Notes: generated by a model from the sequence alone, not told the origin. A stretch of 64,000 nt of DNA from Paraburkholderia sejongensis (GCF_020880815.1 NZ_JAJITD010000003.1:434001-498000), one strand, 5' to 3'. Positions 7,645 through 17,206 are shown, numbered from the stretch's first letter. A program made the numbers and translations.

Positions 7645-9084
7645 ATGCAACGTGTGATCACCACGGAAATCGCGCCGCCCGCGGCCGCCGGCACCCACAG
7701 CGGGTCACGCAGCGCGGCGATGCTGTCGGCGCGCATGGACCGCTTACCGGCCACCGGCTATATGTGGCTGCTGGTATTACTGATCTCGCTCGGCGGCTTC
7801 TTCGAAGTCTACGACCTGATCTTTACCGGCTATATCGCGCCGGGCATGGCCAAAAGCGGCCTGCTGAAAACCACCACCACGGCGTTCTTCGGCTTTCAGG
7901 GGATTGCAGGCTTTATCGCCGCGACTTTCGCCGGGCTTTTCGTCGGGACGTTCTGCTTCGGCTGGCTGCCCGACCGCTTCGGGCGCCGCGCGGTCTTCAC
8001 CTATTCGCTGCTCTGGTACTCGCTCGGCTCCGCAATCATGGCGTTCCAGAGCACGCCGGAAAGTTTGATTGCGTGGCGCTTCATTACCGGCATCGGCGTG
8101 GGGATCGAAATCGTCACGATCGACAGTTACGTCACCGAAATCGTCCCGCAGCATATGCGCGGACGCGCGATGGCGTTCAACCAGATGGTGATGTTCGCCG
8201 CCGCGCCGGTCGCGGCGATTCTCTCCTACTGGCTGGTGCCGACCACGCTGTTCGGCATCGACGGTTGGCGCTGGGTGGTGCTGCTCGGCTCGCTGGGCGC
8301 GCTGCTGGTGTGGATCATTCGGCGCATCGTGCCCGAGAGTCCGCGCTGGCTCGCAGCGCACGGTCGCGAGCAGAAGGCCGAACGGATCGTCGAGAAAATG
8401 GAGGCCAAGGCGCTCAAGCAGTTCGGCCGGCCGCTGCCGCCGCCGGCCGCGACAGTCGAGCAGCCCGTCCATCGACGCGCGTCGTTGAGCGAATTGCTGC
8501 AGCCGCCGTACCGTTCGCGTCTGATCATGCTGATCGTTTTCAATTTCTGCCAGGCGATCGGCTATTACGGGTTCGCGAACTGGGTGCCGACGCTGCTGAT
8601 CGGGCAAGGCATTACGGTCACCAAAAGTCTGCTGTATTCGTCGGTGATCGCGATCGCGCTACCCGTCGGCCCGTTGCTCGCGATGCTCGTGGCAGACAAG
8701 GTGCAACGCAAATGGCTGATCGTCGGCGGCGCGCTGGCGGTCATCGTGTTCGGGCTGCTGTTCGCTCAGATGAAAACGGTCGGCCCGTTGATCGTGTTCG
8801 GCGTGCTGGTCAGCCTCGCCGGCCAAACCATTTCGGTGTGCTATCACGCTTACCAGTCGGAGCTTTTTCCCACCGCGGTCCGCTGCCGCGCGAATGGGAT
8901 CGTGTATTCGGCCAGTCGCGCCGGGGCCATGATGTCGGGCTTCATCATCGCGTTCCTGCTGCGCGACTTCGGCGTTCCGGGCGTGTTCACCGGCATTACC
9001 GCATGCATGGTGATCGTGATGATTTCGATCGGTGCGTTCGGTCCGAAGACGAACGGGCTCAGGCTCGAGGAAATCAATCGCTGA
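7645..9084 (+). CDS. MFS transporter, probable uptake permease of the HMG-CoA-lyase operon
   Basis: A 479-residue, 12-helix major facilitator protein beginning at ATG 7645 after the ribosome site TCAGGAG. The loop 2-3 motif reads GWLPDRFGRRAVF, PESPRWL follows helix 6, and a long central loop (about residues 250-285) separates the halves. The overall pattern is closest to the AAHS/sugar-porter-like group with NiaP. It is the third gene of the operon (73-bp gap), consistent with import of the acid handled by the CoA-transferase and lyase. Substrate not provable from sequence. Confidence 0.85.
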   Translation: MQRVITTEIAPPAAAGTHSGSRSAAMLSARMDRLPATGYMWLLVLLISLGGFFEVYDLIFTGYIAPGMAKSGLLKTTTTAFFGFQGIAGFIAATFAGLFVGTFCFGWLPDRFGRRAVFTYSLLWYSLGSAIMAFQSTPESLIAWRFITGIGVGIEIVTIDSYVTEIVPQHMRGRAMAFNQMVMFAAAPVAAILSYWLVPTTLFGIDGWRWVVLLGSLGALLVWIIRRIVPESPRWLAAHGREQKAERIVEKMEAKALKQFGRPLPPPAATVEQPVHRRASLSELLQPPYRSRLIMLIVFNFCQAIGYYGFANWVPTLLIGQGITVTKSLLYSSVIAIALPVGPLLAMLVADKVQRKWLIVGGALAVIVFGLLFAQMKTVGPLIVFGVLVSLAGQTISVCYHAYQSELFPTAVRCRANGIVYSASRAGAMMSGFIIAFLLRDFGVPGVFTGITACMVIVMISIGAFGPKTNGLRLEEINR

Positions 9085-9191
9085 ACAGGCGATGGATCGA
9101 GCGAGCGGGCGGTATCGGCAAAGCACCGAAGCGCCGGGAATCGAAGGCAGGTTATGCTTGTGAATCGGCTGCCGATTCCCATTTACCGTTC

Positions 9192-9605
9192 GTGAAACCC
9201 CGCAATTCCTCCTCGTTGCCGCCCGCCTGGCCGTTCCCGCCCCGTCGCGATGTCGCTGGGCGGGGCTTCGGCGATCTCGTCGCGCTTCAATATCGCGGCG
9301 CGAATCTGTGGCTGTGGCGTTGTAAATGCGGCGGCCAACTGACCGCCGGGCTCGATGCGGTCGAGCGCGGCCAGATGCGCGATTGCGGCTGCCGCGAGCA
9401 GCGTCGCGTGTGGCGCTCGCGGCCCGGCTCGACCGCGCTGCGCGGCGGTGAAGTGTTCGGCCAGTTGACCACCGACCGGTACGCCGGCAACGGTTTGTGG
9501 GTGTGCCGCTGCGAATGCGGTGCGCAGGTGAGCGTGAGCGCCGGGCGGCTGCGGCTCGGCAAGGCGCGCTCTTGCGGCAGTTGCGCTGGCGGTTCGATCG
9601 ACTGA
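9192..9605 (+). CDS. Small protein with two CxCG...CG(S)C zinc-knuckle-like repeats
   Basis: A 137-residue basic protein from a GTG start at 9192; no better in-frame start is visible. It contains two similar units: FGDLVALQYRG, then RCKCGG, then CGC; and FGQLTTDRYAG, then CRCECGA, then CGSC. Each unit looks like the CxCG/CGC zinc module found in some phage and mobile-element HNH/AP2-type proteins, but no nuclease or AP2 domain is seen here. The N-terminal 30 residues are Pro/Arg-rich. Nucleic-acid binding is a guess; the duplication is clear. Confidence 0.6.
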   Translation: MKPRNSSSLPPAWPFPPRRDVAGRGFGDLVALQYRGANLWLWRCKCGGQLTAGLDAVERGQMRDCGCREQRRVWRSRPGSTALRGGEVFGQLTTDRYAGNGLWVCRCECGAQVSVSAGRLRLGKARSCGSCAGGSID

Positions 9606-9668
9606 GCGGGATGGGCCACGTACGGGCCGCATACCGCACAAGAAGTAAAAAAGGCGTGGAGGTGCGCG

Positions 9669-10349
9669 ATGATGTCCCGATGGATGCGAATGCTCGGTCT
9701 GGCGATATCTGTTTGCGCCGGATCGGGACCATCTCTGGCGGCGGATTCATCGACCGCTGACGCGGCGGCGGTCGCGCCGGCGCTCGTCTATGTGGCCGAT
9801 TTCGATCTCGACGCCGCCAATGTCACCACCGACAACGGGCCGGCCAACCGTGCGCGCGGCATCGTGGGTCATCTGTTGCCGCAAGGGCCGCTGCGCCAGC
9901 AGCATGATCCGCAGGCACGGGCGCAGGAACTCGTCGAACTGATGGCGCAGTCGCTGACCGACGATCTGCACAAGGCCGGCGTCGACGCGCGCCGGGTCAC
10001 GCCGGGCGAGCCGCTGCCCCACAGCGGCTGGCAGGTGCGCGGCGTGTTTCTCAGTGTCGACGAAGGTAACCGGATGCGTCGCGCGATGGTCGGCATGGGC
10101 GCGGGCCAGAGCCAGTTTCAGGTCGCGGTGTCCTGCGATAGCCTCGCGGCACCGGATTTGTCTCCTTTGTATGAAAGCGTCGATGCGGGCGCGAGCCGCA
10201 ATATGCCGGGCGCTGTGATCAAGCTCAATCCGTACGTGATCGCCGCGAAGGTCGTGCTGTCGGGGCGAGATGAAAAGGCGGCGATCAGAACGAGCGCTCA
10301 GCAGATCGCCGACGCGCTCGTGCAGAAGCTTCGGGGTGAGGTGAAGTAG
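9669..10349 (+). CDS. DUF4410-type secreted or lipoprotein-like protein
   Basis: 226 residues with an N-terminal signal peptide (hydrophobic core about 8-20, AxA-type end near residue 25). An aspartate-rich strand (VYVADFDLDAANV) opens the mature part, and the central GNRMRRAMVGMGAGQS motif is characteristic of DUF4410 proteins. Start supported by GGAGGTG upstream. Members are envelope proteins of unknown function. It appears monocistronic. Confidence 0.7.
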   Translation: MMSRWMRMLGLAISVCAGSGPSLAADSSTADAAAVAPALVYVADFDLDAANVTTDNGPANRARGIVGHLLPQGPLRQQHDPQARAQELVELMAQSLTDDLHKAGVDARRVTPGEPLPHSGWQVRGVFLSVDEGNRMRRAMVGMGAGQSQFQVAVSCDSLAAPDLSPLYESVDAGASRNMPGAVIKLNPYVIAAKVVLSGRDEKAAIRTSAQQIADALVQKLRGEVK

Positions 10350-10388
10350 AACGCGCCGTTGTTGTCATGCCGTTGTTGTCATTAACCG

Positions 10389-10889
10389 CTACGCGTCCGC
10401 TCGAACCCGCGTGTCTTTACGCAGATGCGCAGAAACCGCCGCGGTCAGCGAAAAACTGCGCAACTCCTCCGGCGTGGCCAGATAAGCGGCGACGATCTCA
10501 CGATTATCGAGCCGCAGTTTGGGCAGGCTAGCGAGATGCAGCTCGAAGAAATGCACGCGGTCTCTTCTTCCGTCCCAGATACCGCTGACGCTGCCCGCCG
10601 GTATCAGCGGATAAGCGGGCAGACCGATTTCCTCTTCCATTTCCCGCTGCGCCGCCACGACAGGCGTCTCACCGGCGTGAATACTTCCACCTGGAAGCCC
10701 CCACTCGGCGCGATACGATGTCTTCACCAGCAACAACGAGCCGTCGACGTAGATTGTGACCAGTGCGCCCTCGTGCTGCGGCCGCCGAACGTGCCACCAG
10801 GCGCGAGCCAGTTGAAAACCGACGCGAAGCGCGACGCGCCACAGCGCGTCGACAAGCGAACCTCCATCGGTTCGCTCAACGTAAGGCAT
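10389..10889 (-). CDS. NUDIX hydrolase
   Basis: 166 residues from ATG 10889, preceded by a strong GGAGAG ribosome site; a longer open frame runs upstream but lacks support. The Nudix box is complete: G-S-I-H-A-G-E, seven residues, then REMEEEIGL, fitting GX5EX7REUXEEXGU. It hydrolyses a nucleoside diphosphate linked to some moiety X, requiring a divalent metal. It is divergent from a FmdB-like zinc-ribbon gene. The particular substrate cannot be told. Confidence 0.87.
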   Translation of the reverse strand: MPYVERTDGGSLVDALWRVALRVGFQLARAWWHVRRPQHEGALVTIYVDGSLLLVKTSYRAEWGLPGGSIHAGETPVVAAQREMEEEIGLPAYPLIPAGSVSGIWDGRRDRVHFFELHLASLPKLRLDNREIVAAYLATPEELRSFSLTAAVSAHLRKDTRVRADA

Positions 10890-11099
10890 AAGGTCTCTCC
10901 TTGACCGTAACAGTTGAAAAGACAGTTGAAAATAATGCGGCTCGTCGCGTTCGAGGGGCCACGGGGAATCCCGGCATCTGTCAGACGATTTGCACTGGCA
11001 CGTAGTGTAGCCGCTGGTCATGACCGCACGCACGCCCCCTGCGTGGCACGACGCTTGCGCGCGAGTTTTCGAACCTGTCGATCGAACCATAGTTAAACC

Positions 11100-11321
11100 A
11101 TGCCCATCTACGACTACGAATGCCCCGACTGCGGACTGTTCGAGGCACGCCGTTCGATCGCCGAGCGCGACAGCGAGCTGTGCTGTCCGGCCTGTGGCCG
11201 TCAGGCTTCGCGCCACGTGAACACGAAAGCCGCGAGCCTCGCCGGCGCCTCTTCGACTTCGGATGAAGGCGCAGGCAGCTATGGAATGCGCCACGCCGGC
11301 GGCTGCCTCTGCTGTCGCTGA
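11100..11321 (+). CDS. FmdB-family zinc-ribbon protein
   Basis: 73 residues starting MPIYDYECPDCG, the typical opening of FmdB-type regulatory zinc ribbons, with a second CPACG knuckle about 25 residues later. The C-terminus ends with GGCLCCR, a further Cys cluster. Such small proteins are common in Proteobacteria and mostly uncharacterised. It stands alone between the NUDIX gene and the GH13 cluster. Confidence 0.8.
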   Translation: MPIYDYECPDCGLFEARRSIAERDSELCCPACGRQASRHVNTKAASLAGASSTSDEGAGSYGMRHAGGCLCCR

Positions 11322-11363
11322 AAGAAGTTGCCAGCTCCCATGCGAGCGCGTGCGTACCACCCT

Positions 11364-12938
11364 TCAAACAGCCACGATGACCGCCTCCCCGGCGGCGATC
11401 CGATTAGCGCCGGCCACGAAGACCACGCCGGTGCGCGCGGTCAGCGTCGAGAGCAACGCGACGCCGGGCCGCGACTGCACGTCGGCATCCGCATCGCCCA
11501 TGTTCAGCGCGATGAAAAGGCGCTGATCCGCAAACCACCGCTCATAAGTCAGCACCTGCCCATCAGCGGCGATATTGCCGATCGCGCCCTGCACGAGCGC
11601 GGCGTTGCGGCGCCGCAAACTCAGCAGACGCCGGTATAACGACAACATGCTGGACGGGTCGCCCTGCTGGTCGCACACGCTCGTCGCGGTCGCGATCGGC
11701 AACCACGGCTGGCCGGAGCTGAAACCCGCATTCGGCAGCGAGCTATCCCATTGCATCGGCGTACGTTCGGGATCGCGCCCCTGGCCGCTCCCCGGCTGCC
11801 GCAGTTCGGCCGGATCGCGAACCTCGTGCGCCGCGATAACGCCATCGGTCATGCCGATTTCGTCGCCGTAGTAGAGCGTGGGCGTGCCGCGCAGCGTCAA
11901 CAGCAGTACCGCCGCCACCCTCGCCTGCGCGTTGCCGACGCGCGACGCAACGCGCGGATTGTCGTGATTGCCGAGCACCCAGTTCGGCCACGCGTGTTCG
12001 GGTAGCGCGCTGTCGTAGTCGCGGATCGTCGCGGCAAGTTCCGCCGCGTTCCAGCGCGCATTGAGCAACTGGAAATTGAACGGCATGTCGGCACCTTCGC
12101 CGTTCGCGCCGTAATACTGGATCAGTTGCGCGACCGGCAAATAGATCTCGCCGATCAACACGCGCTCACCGTATTCGTTTAGCGTCGCGCGCATCGAACG
12201 GACGATCTCGTGCACTTCCGGCTGATCTTCCGTGTAAGTTTGCAGTTGCCGATGATGCTCCGGCTCACCTGCCACGTACGCCGGATTCGGCGGATTGTCG
12301 CGAAACCACGCGTCCTTGATCAATAGCCACAGCACGTCCACGCGAAAGCCATCGACACCGTAATCGAGCCAGAAGCGCAGCACGTCGTCCATTGCGCGGC
12401 GCACTTGCGGGTTGCGCCAGTTCAGGTCCGGCTGCTCGCGCAGAAACGCGTGATAGTAGTACTGCCCGGTCGCCGCATCCCACTCCCACGCCGAGCCGCC
12501 CATCCGGCTCAGCCAGTTGTTCGGCGGTCCGCCATCGGGCGCGGGGTCGCGCCACAGGTACCAGTCGCGTTTCGGGTTGTCGCGCGACGAGCGGCTTTGC
12601 ACGAACCACGGATGCCGCTCCGACGAGTGATTCGGCACGAAGTCGAGTAGCACCTTCAATCCAAGCGCGTGCGCGTGGTCCATCAATTGCTTGAAGTCGT
12701 CGAGCGTGCCGAAGATCGGGTCGATATCGCAGTAGTGCGCGACGTCGTAACCGAAGTCGGCCATCGGCGATGGATAGATCGGCGAAAGCCAGATCGCGTC
12801 GACACCGAGTGCCGCGACCTCGTCGAGGCGCGCGCGGATGCCGGGCAGATCGCCGATGCCGTCGCCATTGCTGTCCTGAAACGAGCGGGGGTAGATCTGG
12901 TAAATCACGCTGCGTTGCCACCACACCAGTTTCGACAT
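11364..12938 (-). CDS. GH13 alpha-glucosidase (oligo-1,6-glucosidase/trehalose-6-P-hydrolase type)
   Basis: 524 residues from ATG 12938, preceded by GAGGAAGG; an ATG at 12986 gives an unlikely extension. The opening WWQRSVIYQIYPRSFQDSNG is typical of exo-acting GH13 alpha-glucosidases. Catalytic residues are all present: nucleophile D201 (GFRVDV), acid/base E264 (IGEIYLP) and D326 (NHDNPR). No signal peptide, so cytoplasmic. It is divergent, with 47 bp between start codons, from a second GH13 enzyme, suggesting joint control of maltose, trehalose or glycogen-derived sugar use. Confidence 0.87.
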   Translation of the reverse strand: MSKLVWWQRSVIYQIYPRSFQDSNGDGIGDLPGIRARLDEVAALGVDAIWLSPIYPSPMADFGYDVAHYCDIDPIFGTLDDFKQLMDHAHALGLKVLLDFVPNHSSERHPWFVQSRSSRDNPKRDWYLWRDPAPDGGPPNNWLSRMGGSAWEWDAATGQYYYHAFLREQPDLNWRNPQVRRAMDDVLRFWLDYGVDGFRVDVLWLLIKDAWFRDNPPNPAYVAGEPEHHRQLQTYTEDQPEVHEIVRSMRATLNEYGERVLIGEIYLPVAQLIQYYGANGEGADMPFNFQLLNARWNAAELAATIRDYDSALPEHAWPNWVLGNHDNPRVASRVGNAQARVAAVLLLTLRGTPTLYYGDEIGMTDGVIAAHEVRDPAELRQPGSGQGRDPERTPMQWDSSLPNAGFSSGQPWLPIATATSVCDQQGDPSSMLSLYRRLLSLRRRNAALVQGAIGNIAADGQVLTYERWFADQRLFIALNMGDADADVQSRPGVALLSTLTARTGVVFVAGANRIAAGEAVIVAV

Positions 12939-12985
12939 TGCCTTCCTCGTCACGATCGATTGTCCCGGAGTCACGCGCAAATCCA

Positions 12986-14653
12986 ATGCTCAACGACCTT
13001 TGGTACAAGAACGCCATCATCTACTGCCTGTCGGTCGGCACATTCATGGATGCCAATGGCGACGGCATCGGCGACTTCCGGGGGCTGATGCGCAGGCTCG
13101 ACTATCTGCAAGGGCTCGGCATCACGACGCTCTGGCTGATGCCGTTTCACCCGTCGCCCGGCCGCGACAACGGTTACGACATATCGGACTACTACAATGT
13201 CGACCCGAAGTACGGCACCCTCGGCGACTTCGCCGAGTTCACGCACGCGTGCGCCGAGCGCGGCATGCGCCTGATCATCGACCTCGTCGTCAATCACACG
13301 TCGGACCAGCATCCGTGGTTTCTGTCAGCACGCAGCGATCCCGCATCGAAGTTTCGCGACTGGTACGTATGGTCCGACAGCAAGCCGCCCGATGCGAATC
13401 GCGGCGTCGTGTTTCCGGGCGTGCAGAAATCGACGTGGAGTTTCGACAAGCGGGCCAAACGCTGGTACTTCCATCGCTTCTACGATTTTCAGCCGGACCT
13501 GAACACCGCGAACCCTCACGTGCAGGCCGAGTTGCTGAAAATCATGGGCTTCTGGATCCAGTTGGGGGTGTCCGGCTTCCGGATGGACGCCGTGCCGTTC
13601 GTCATCGCGACGAAGGGGCCGAAGGTGCGCCGCCCCGTCGAGCAATACGACATGCTGCGCACCTTTCGCGAGTTTCTGCAATGGCGCGAGGGCAACGCGA
13701 TCATCCTCGCGGAAGCGAACGTGCTGCCCGACACGGACCTGCGGTATTTCGGCGACGCTGGCGAGCGCCTGCCGATGATGTTCAACTTCCACCTCAATCA
13801 GCACACCTTCTATACGCTGGCGACGGCCGACACGAAGCCGTTGAAAGACGCGCTGCTGGCGACGAAGCCGCGGCCGCCAAGCGCGCAATGGGGCGTATTT
13901 CTGCGCAATCACGACGAACTCGATCTGGGGCGGCTCACGCCCGCGCAACGCAAAGCGGTGTTCGCCGCGTTCGCGCCGCAGCCGGACATGCAGCTGTATG
14001 ACCGCGGCATCCGCCGCCGGCTCGCGCCGATGCTGGCCGGCGACCGGCGCCGCCTCGAACTCGCGTACAGCCTGATGCTGAGCTCGCCGGGGACGCCGGT
14101 GATCCGCTACGGCGATGAAATCGGTATGGGCGACGACCTGCGCCGGCCCGAGCGCGAATGCGCGCGCACGCCGATGCAATGGTCGGACGAACCGCAAGGC
14201 GGCTTTACCGAACATCCGAAGCCCCCGGTCGCGACGATCAGCGGCGGCGCTTACGGCTTCGAGCGGGTCAATGCGGCGAGCCAGCGACGCGATCCGCAAT
14301 CGTTTCTGAACTGGATGGAGCGGATGATCCGGATGCGACGCGAAGTGCCGGAAATCAGCTGGGGCGACTTCGAAGTGCTGCGTACGTCGCGCAACGAGGT
14401 ACTCGCGCTGTGTTACCACTGGCGCAACAACTCGGTGCTGTTCCTGCACAACTTCAGCGCCGCGGCGTGCACGGTGAAGTTCCGCCGGGTCGGCGCGCGC
14501 GAGCCGGATACCGCGCCGCTGATCAATCTGCTGTCCGACGACCACAGCGAACCGGACGCCGCCGGCCGCCACACGGTGGTGCTCGAGCCGTTCGGCTACC
14601 GTTGGTACCGGGTCGGCGGGCTCGACTATCTGCTCAGGCGAACCGAGGTGTAG
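12986..14653 (+). CDS. GH13 alpha-amylase-family protein (trehalose-synthase-like)
   Basis: 555 residues from MLNDLWYKNAIIYCL, resembling the N-terminal catalytic part of maltose alpha-glucosyltransferase (TreS). Catalytic residues D201 (GFRMDAV), E243 (ILAEANV) and D310 (RNHDE) are in place, and the calcium-loop-like DANGDGIGD lies near residue 22. There is no C-terminal maltokinase domain. TreS interconverts maltose and trehalose; hydrolytic activity is also possible in this subfamily. Its neighbour is a divergent alpha-glucosidase. Enzyme class is confident, exact reaction is not. Confidence 0.82.
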   Translation: MLNDLWYKNAIIYCLSVGTFMDANGDGIGDFRGLMRRLDYLQGLGITTLWLMPFHPSPGRDNGYDISDYYNVDPKYGTLGDFAEFTHACAERGMRLIIDLVVNHTSDQHPWFLSARSDPASKFRDWYVWSDSKPPDANRGVVFPGVQKSTWSFDKRAKRWYFHRFYDFQPDLNTANPHVQAELLKIMGFWIQLGVSGFRMDAVPFVIATKGPKVRRPVEQYDMLRTFREFLQWREGNAIILAEANVLPDTDLRYFGDAGERLPMMFNFHLNQHTFYTLATADTKPLKDALLATKPRPPSAQWGVFLRNHDELDLGRLTPAQRKAVFAAFAPQPDMQLYDRGIRRRLAPMLAGDRRRLELAYSLMLSSPGTPVIRYGDEIGMGDDLRRPERECARTPMQWSDEPQGGFTEHPKPPVATISGGAYGFERVNAASQRRDPQSFLNWMERMIRMRREVPEISWGDFEVLRTSRNEVLALCYHWRNNSVLFLHNFSAAACTVKFRRVGAREPDTAPLINLLSDDHSEPDAAGRHTVVLEPFGYRWYRVGGLDYLLRRTEV

Positions 14654-14729
14654 CCGCGCGGCCCGCTCGCGGCGTGGTCGCGCCGCTCTTGAAGCGCCGC
14701 TGTGCCGCGCCGCTCGGCACGAGCGACGC

Positions 14730-16687
14730 TCAGCCGAGCGCAACCACCTCGCCAGCGTCCGCGGCCACCGCTGCCGGCAACAGACACGCGTGCGCCAGAG
14801 CACAGGTCTGCGCCGGCTCGACCGGCTTCGCAAACAGAAATCCCTGCGCCAGTTCGGCACCGGCCGCCCGCAGCGCGGCCAGTTCGTCGTCGGTCTCGAC
14901 GCCCTCCACGATGGTTTCGACGCCCATGTCGCGACCTAGCGCGAGCAGCGACTTCACGATCTTGTGGCTGGTGCGGACCGCGTCCATCCCGCGCACGAAG
15001 CTGCGGTCGATCTTGATCTTCGCGAGCGGCAGCGTATGCAGATACGACGGCTCGAATAGCCGACGCCGAAATCGTCGAGCGACACGCCGCAGCCGAGCGC
15101 CCGCAGCCGCGCGGCCGCCTCCTGCACCAGCTCGATCTCGCGGGCCAGCGCGGTTTCGGTGATCTCGAAGTCGAGCCGCGACGGATCGAAACCGCTGTCG
15201 CGGATCAGCCCGAGAAGCTCCGACATCGTTTCGCGCGACGCCAGATCGAGCGTCGACAGATTGAACGCCAGCCGCACCGGATGCGGCCAGCGCGACGCGG
15301 TGGCGAGCGCCTTGCGCAACAGCACGCGGGTCAGCGCGCTGATCACGCCGATCCGTTCGGCGACCGGAATGAAATGGTCGGGCGCAACATTGCCGAGCAC
15401 CGGATGCGACCACCGCGCCAGCGCTTCGAAACCGAACACGCGCCCCGTCGCGATATAGATGAGCGGCTGGAACACGACCGATAGTTCGCGTTCCAGATCG
15501 GCCATCTGCAACGCCTGCTCGATCAGCGAAGCGCGCCGGATCGCCGCGTCGTGAGCCGCGGAAAAAATCACCACGCTGCCGCGCCGGTTGCGCTTGCCCG
15601 CATACAACGCGTAGTCGGCGAACTCATACAGCTGCACCGCCGTCGAGCAATGGTCCGGATACATCGCGAAGCCGATCGAGCCGGAAATCTGCACGGCTAC
15701 GTCGCCGGCGACGACCGGTTCGCGCAGCACCCGGCACACCCGCTCGCCGAGCGCCAGCAAGTCGTCGCTGCAACGGAACTCCGAGACCAGCAGCCCGAAC
15801 TCGTCGCCGCCCAGACGGGCAAGCCGCAAACGCGGGCTGATCAGCAGTGCGAGACGCTCGCCGATCTGCTCCAGCACCTTGTCGCCGATCGCATGACCGT
15901 GGATGTCGTTGACCGGCTTGAAGCCGTCCAGATCGATGATGCCGACCGCGAGCGCGCTCTGACTCGCCACCGCCGCCGCGCAGGTCGCGTCGAGTTCGTG
16001 AAAGAACGAGCGCCGGTTCGGCAGACCGGTCAGGCTGTCCAGATTCGCGAGCCGCTCGTTTTCCGCGCGCGCGTCGACCATCCGGGTGAAATCGCGGTAG
16101 TGGTTCAGCAGGAACACCAGCATCGCCGCGGACACCAGCGCGGTATTGACGGCGATCGCGCGAAACACGATGTTCTCCGACAACAGGAAAAACACGAAGA
16201 ATGCGCCATTGACGATGATCGCCACCGTAATCGCCGCGGGCCGCAGATGCATCAGCGAAAAGATCACGCCGATCACGGTAATCGCCATATAGAACGCGAC
16301 ATGCGCCTGCGCATACGCGTCGCCATAGCGGGCCAGCGACAGTGCCCACGCGGTGAAGCCGACGGCCATCGCCACCGCTAGCCGGTTGGTGCGCGCCAGT
16401 GCCCGCTCGGCGACGGCGAGCGACGGCCGCACGCGGTTCGAGCGCGCCCATTGCCACGCCCGCCATGCACTGAACCCGGTAAACGCAATGGGCACGTGGA
16501 CGACCAGCCACGCCGGCGCGCACCGGTAATGCGTGATGACGAGCGCCCAGCTGTTGGCGATCAGCATCAGGTACATCAGCGGCATCTGATGCCGGAACGC
16601 GTCGAACTGCGCGGTCAGTAGCCCGGGGTTGCCGCGTGGGATCGAAGCCAGCGATCGCAACCGGCGGAAAACGGAGTGAGGGGTCAT
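14730..16687 (-). pseudogene. Membrane GGDEF-EAL protein interrupted by a frameshift
   Basis: The N-terminus (start ATG 16687, no good ribosome site) has about five or six membrane helices, then an intact GGDEF domain (RLGGDEF) and an EAL domain with FEALARW. The frame runs through DDFGVGYSS near 15050 and then turns to arginine-rich nonsense. The expected continuation (YLHTLPLAKIKIDRSF) resumes in another frame and ends at 14730. Restoring one base (CTG for the CG at about 15048-15050) would give the family-standard GYSSLSYL. The protein would make or degrade cyclic-di-GMP. The break may be a real mutation or a sequence error; as read, the C-terminal third of the EAL domain is lost. Confidence 0.8.
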
Positions 16688-16996
16688 CGCTTGACAACAG
16701 TGCCGGTGGTGGCGCGCCCGCGACGGAACAGCCATCGTGAGGCTGCGCGTGCGGCGCTTGCGCGCTATAACGGCATGCGTTTTGCATTCTTGAGCGGCCA
16801 CGCAGTGAAAACGCCCAGGCGGCCCTACTTATTGCGTTCTCAGTGCATTTCTTCAGAAGAAACGTCACTTTCACGCACTGGCTGCCGCGCCAACAACCGT
16901 AAACATCGGTCTGTCCGAATCCCTCAAGTTGTGGACAGTGTCCCAAAACTGCGGCCGGATGGTACGCTCGTTTTAGCCTAAAAATCTCTCTTCCCG
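16688..16996. other. Intergenic region, no gene seen
   Basis: About 310 bp between the GGDEF-EAL start and a small uncertain gene. The only structure noted is GGAC-AGT-GTCC (about 16932-16942), a short inverted repeat near the right end. No convincing coding frame, RNA or terminator. Confidence 0.4.
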
Positions 16997-17206
16997 ATGC
17001 AGGTCGTTATCTACTTTCCCCCGCGCCGCGCACAACCGGCGAACGCCTTGCCGCCCGCGGCGATGACGCTCTTCTATGAAGCGGTCGTCGCGCCCTTTTA
17101 TGCGTCCGCTGACAACGCATTCGCATGGGCACGCAATCTGACCGACTGGAACTTGCAGGCAGGCCGCTCGTTTCTGGCGGCTGTCGGTAGCGCACGGCGC
17201 GAATAG
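16997..17206 (+). CDS. Small hypothetical protein (uncertain)
   Basis: A 69-residue frame (MQVVIYFPPRRAQ...) whose C-terminal half, NAFAWARNLTDWNLQAGRSF, looks like an amphipathic helix somewhat reminiscent of phasin segments. It lies upstream of an acetoacetyl-CoA reductase gene. No clear ribosome site; an internal ATG at 17063 is an alternative start. Phasin identity is not claimed; it might be a spurious frame. Confidence 0.3.
   Translation: MQVVIYFPPRRAQPANALPPAAMTLFYEAVVAPFYASADNAFAWARNLTDWNLQAGRSFLAAVGSARRE

Noticed and set aside
13310..13380. Further copies of the 19-bp element (GTCGGACCAG, GGTCCGAC)
   Set aside because: Only six to nine bases match, and both are inside the GH13 coding sequence.
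14954..15100. Programmed ribosomal frameshift in the GGDEF-EAL gene
   Set aside because: No slippery heptamer or pseudoknot is evident at 15040-15060, and EAL proteins are not known to use this; mutation or sequence error is simpler.
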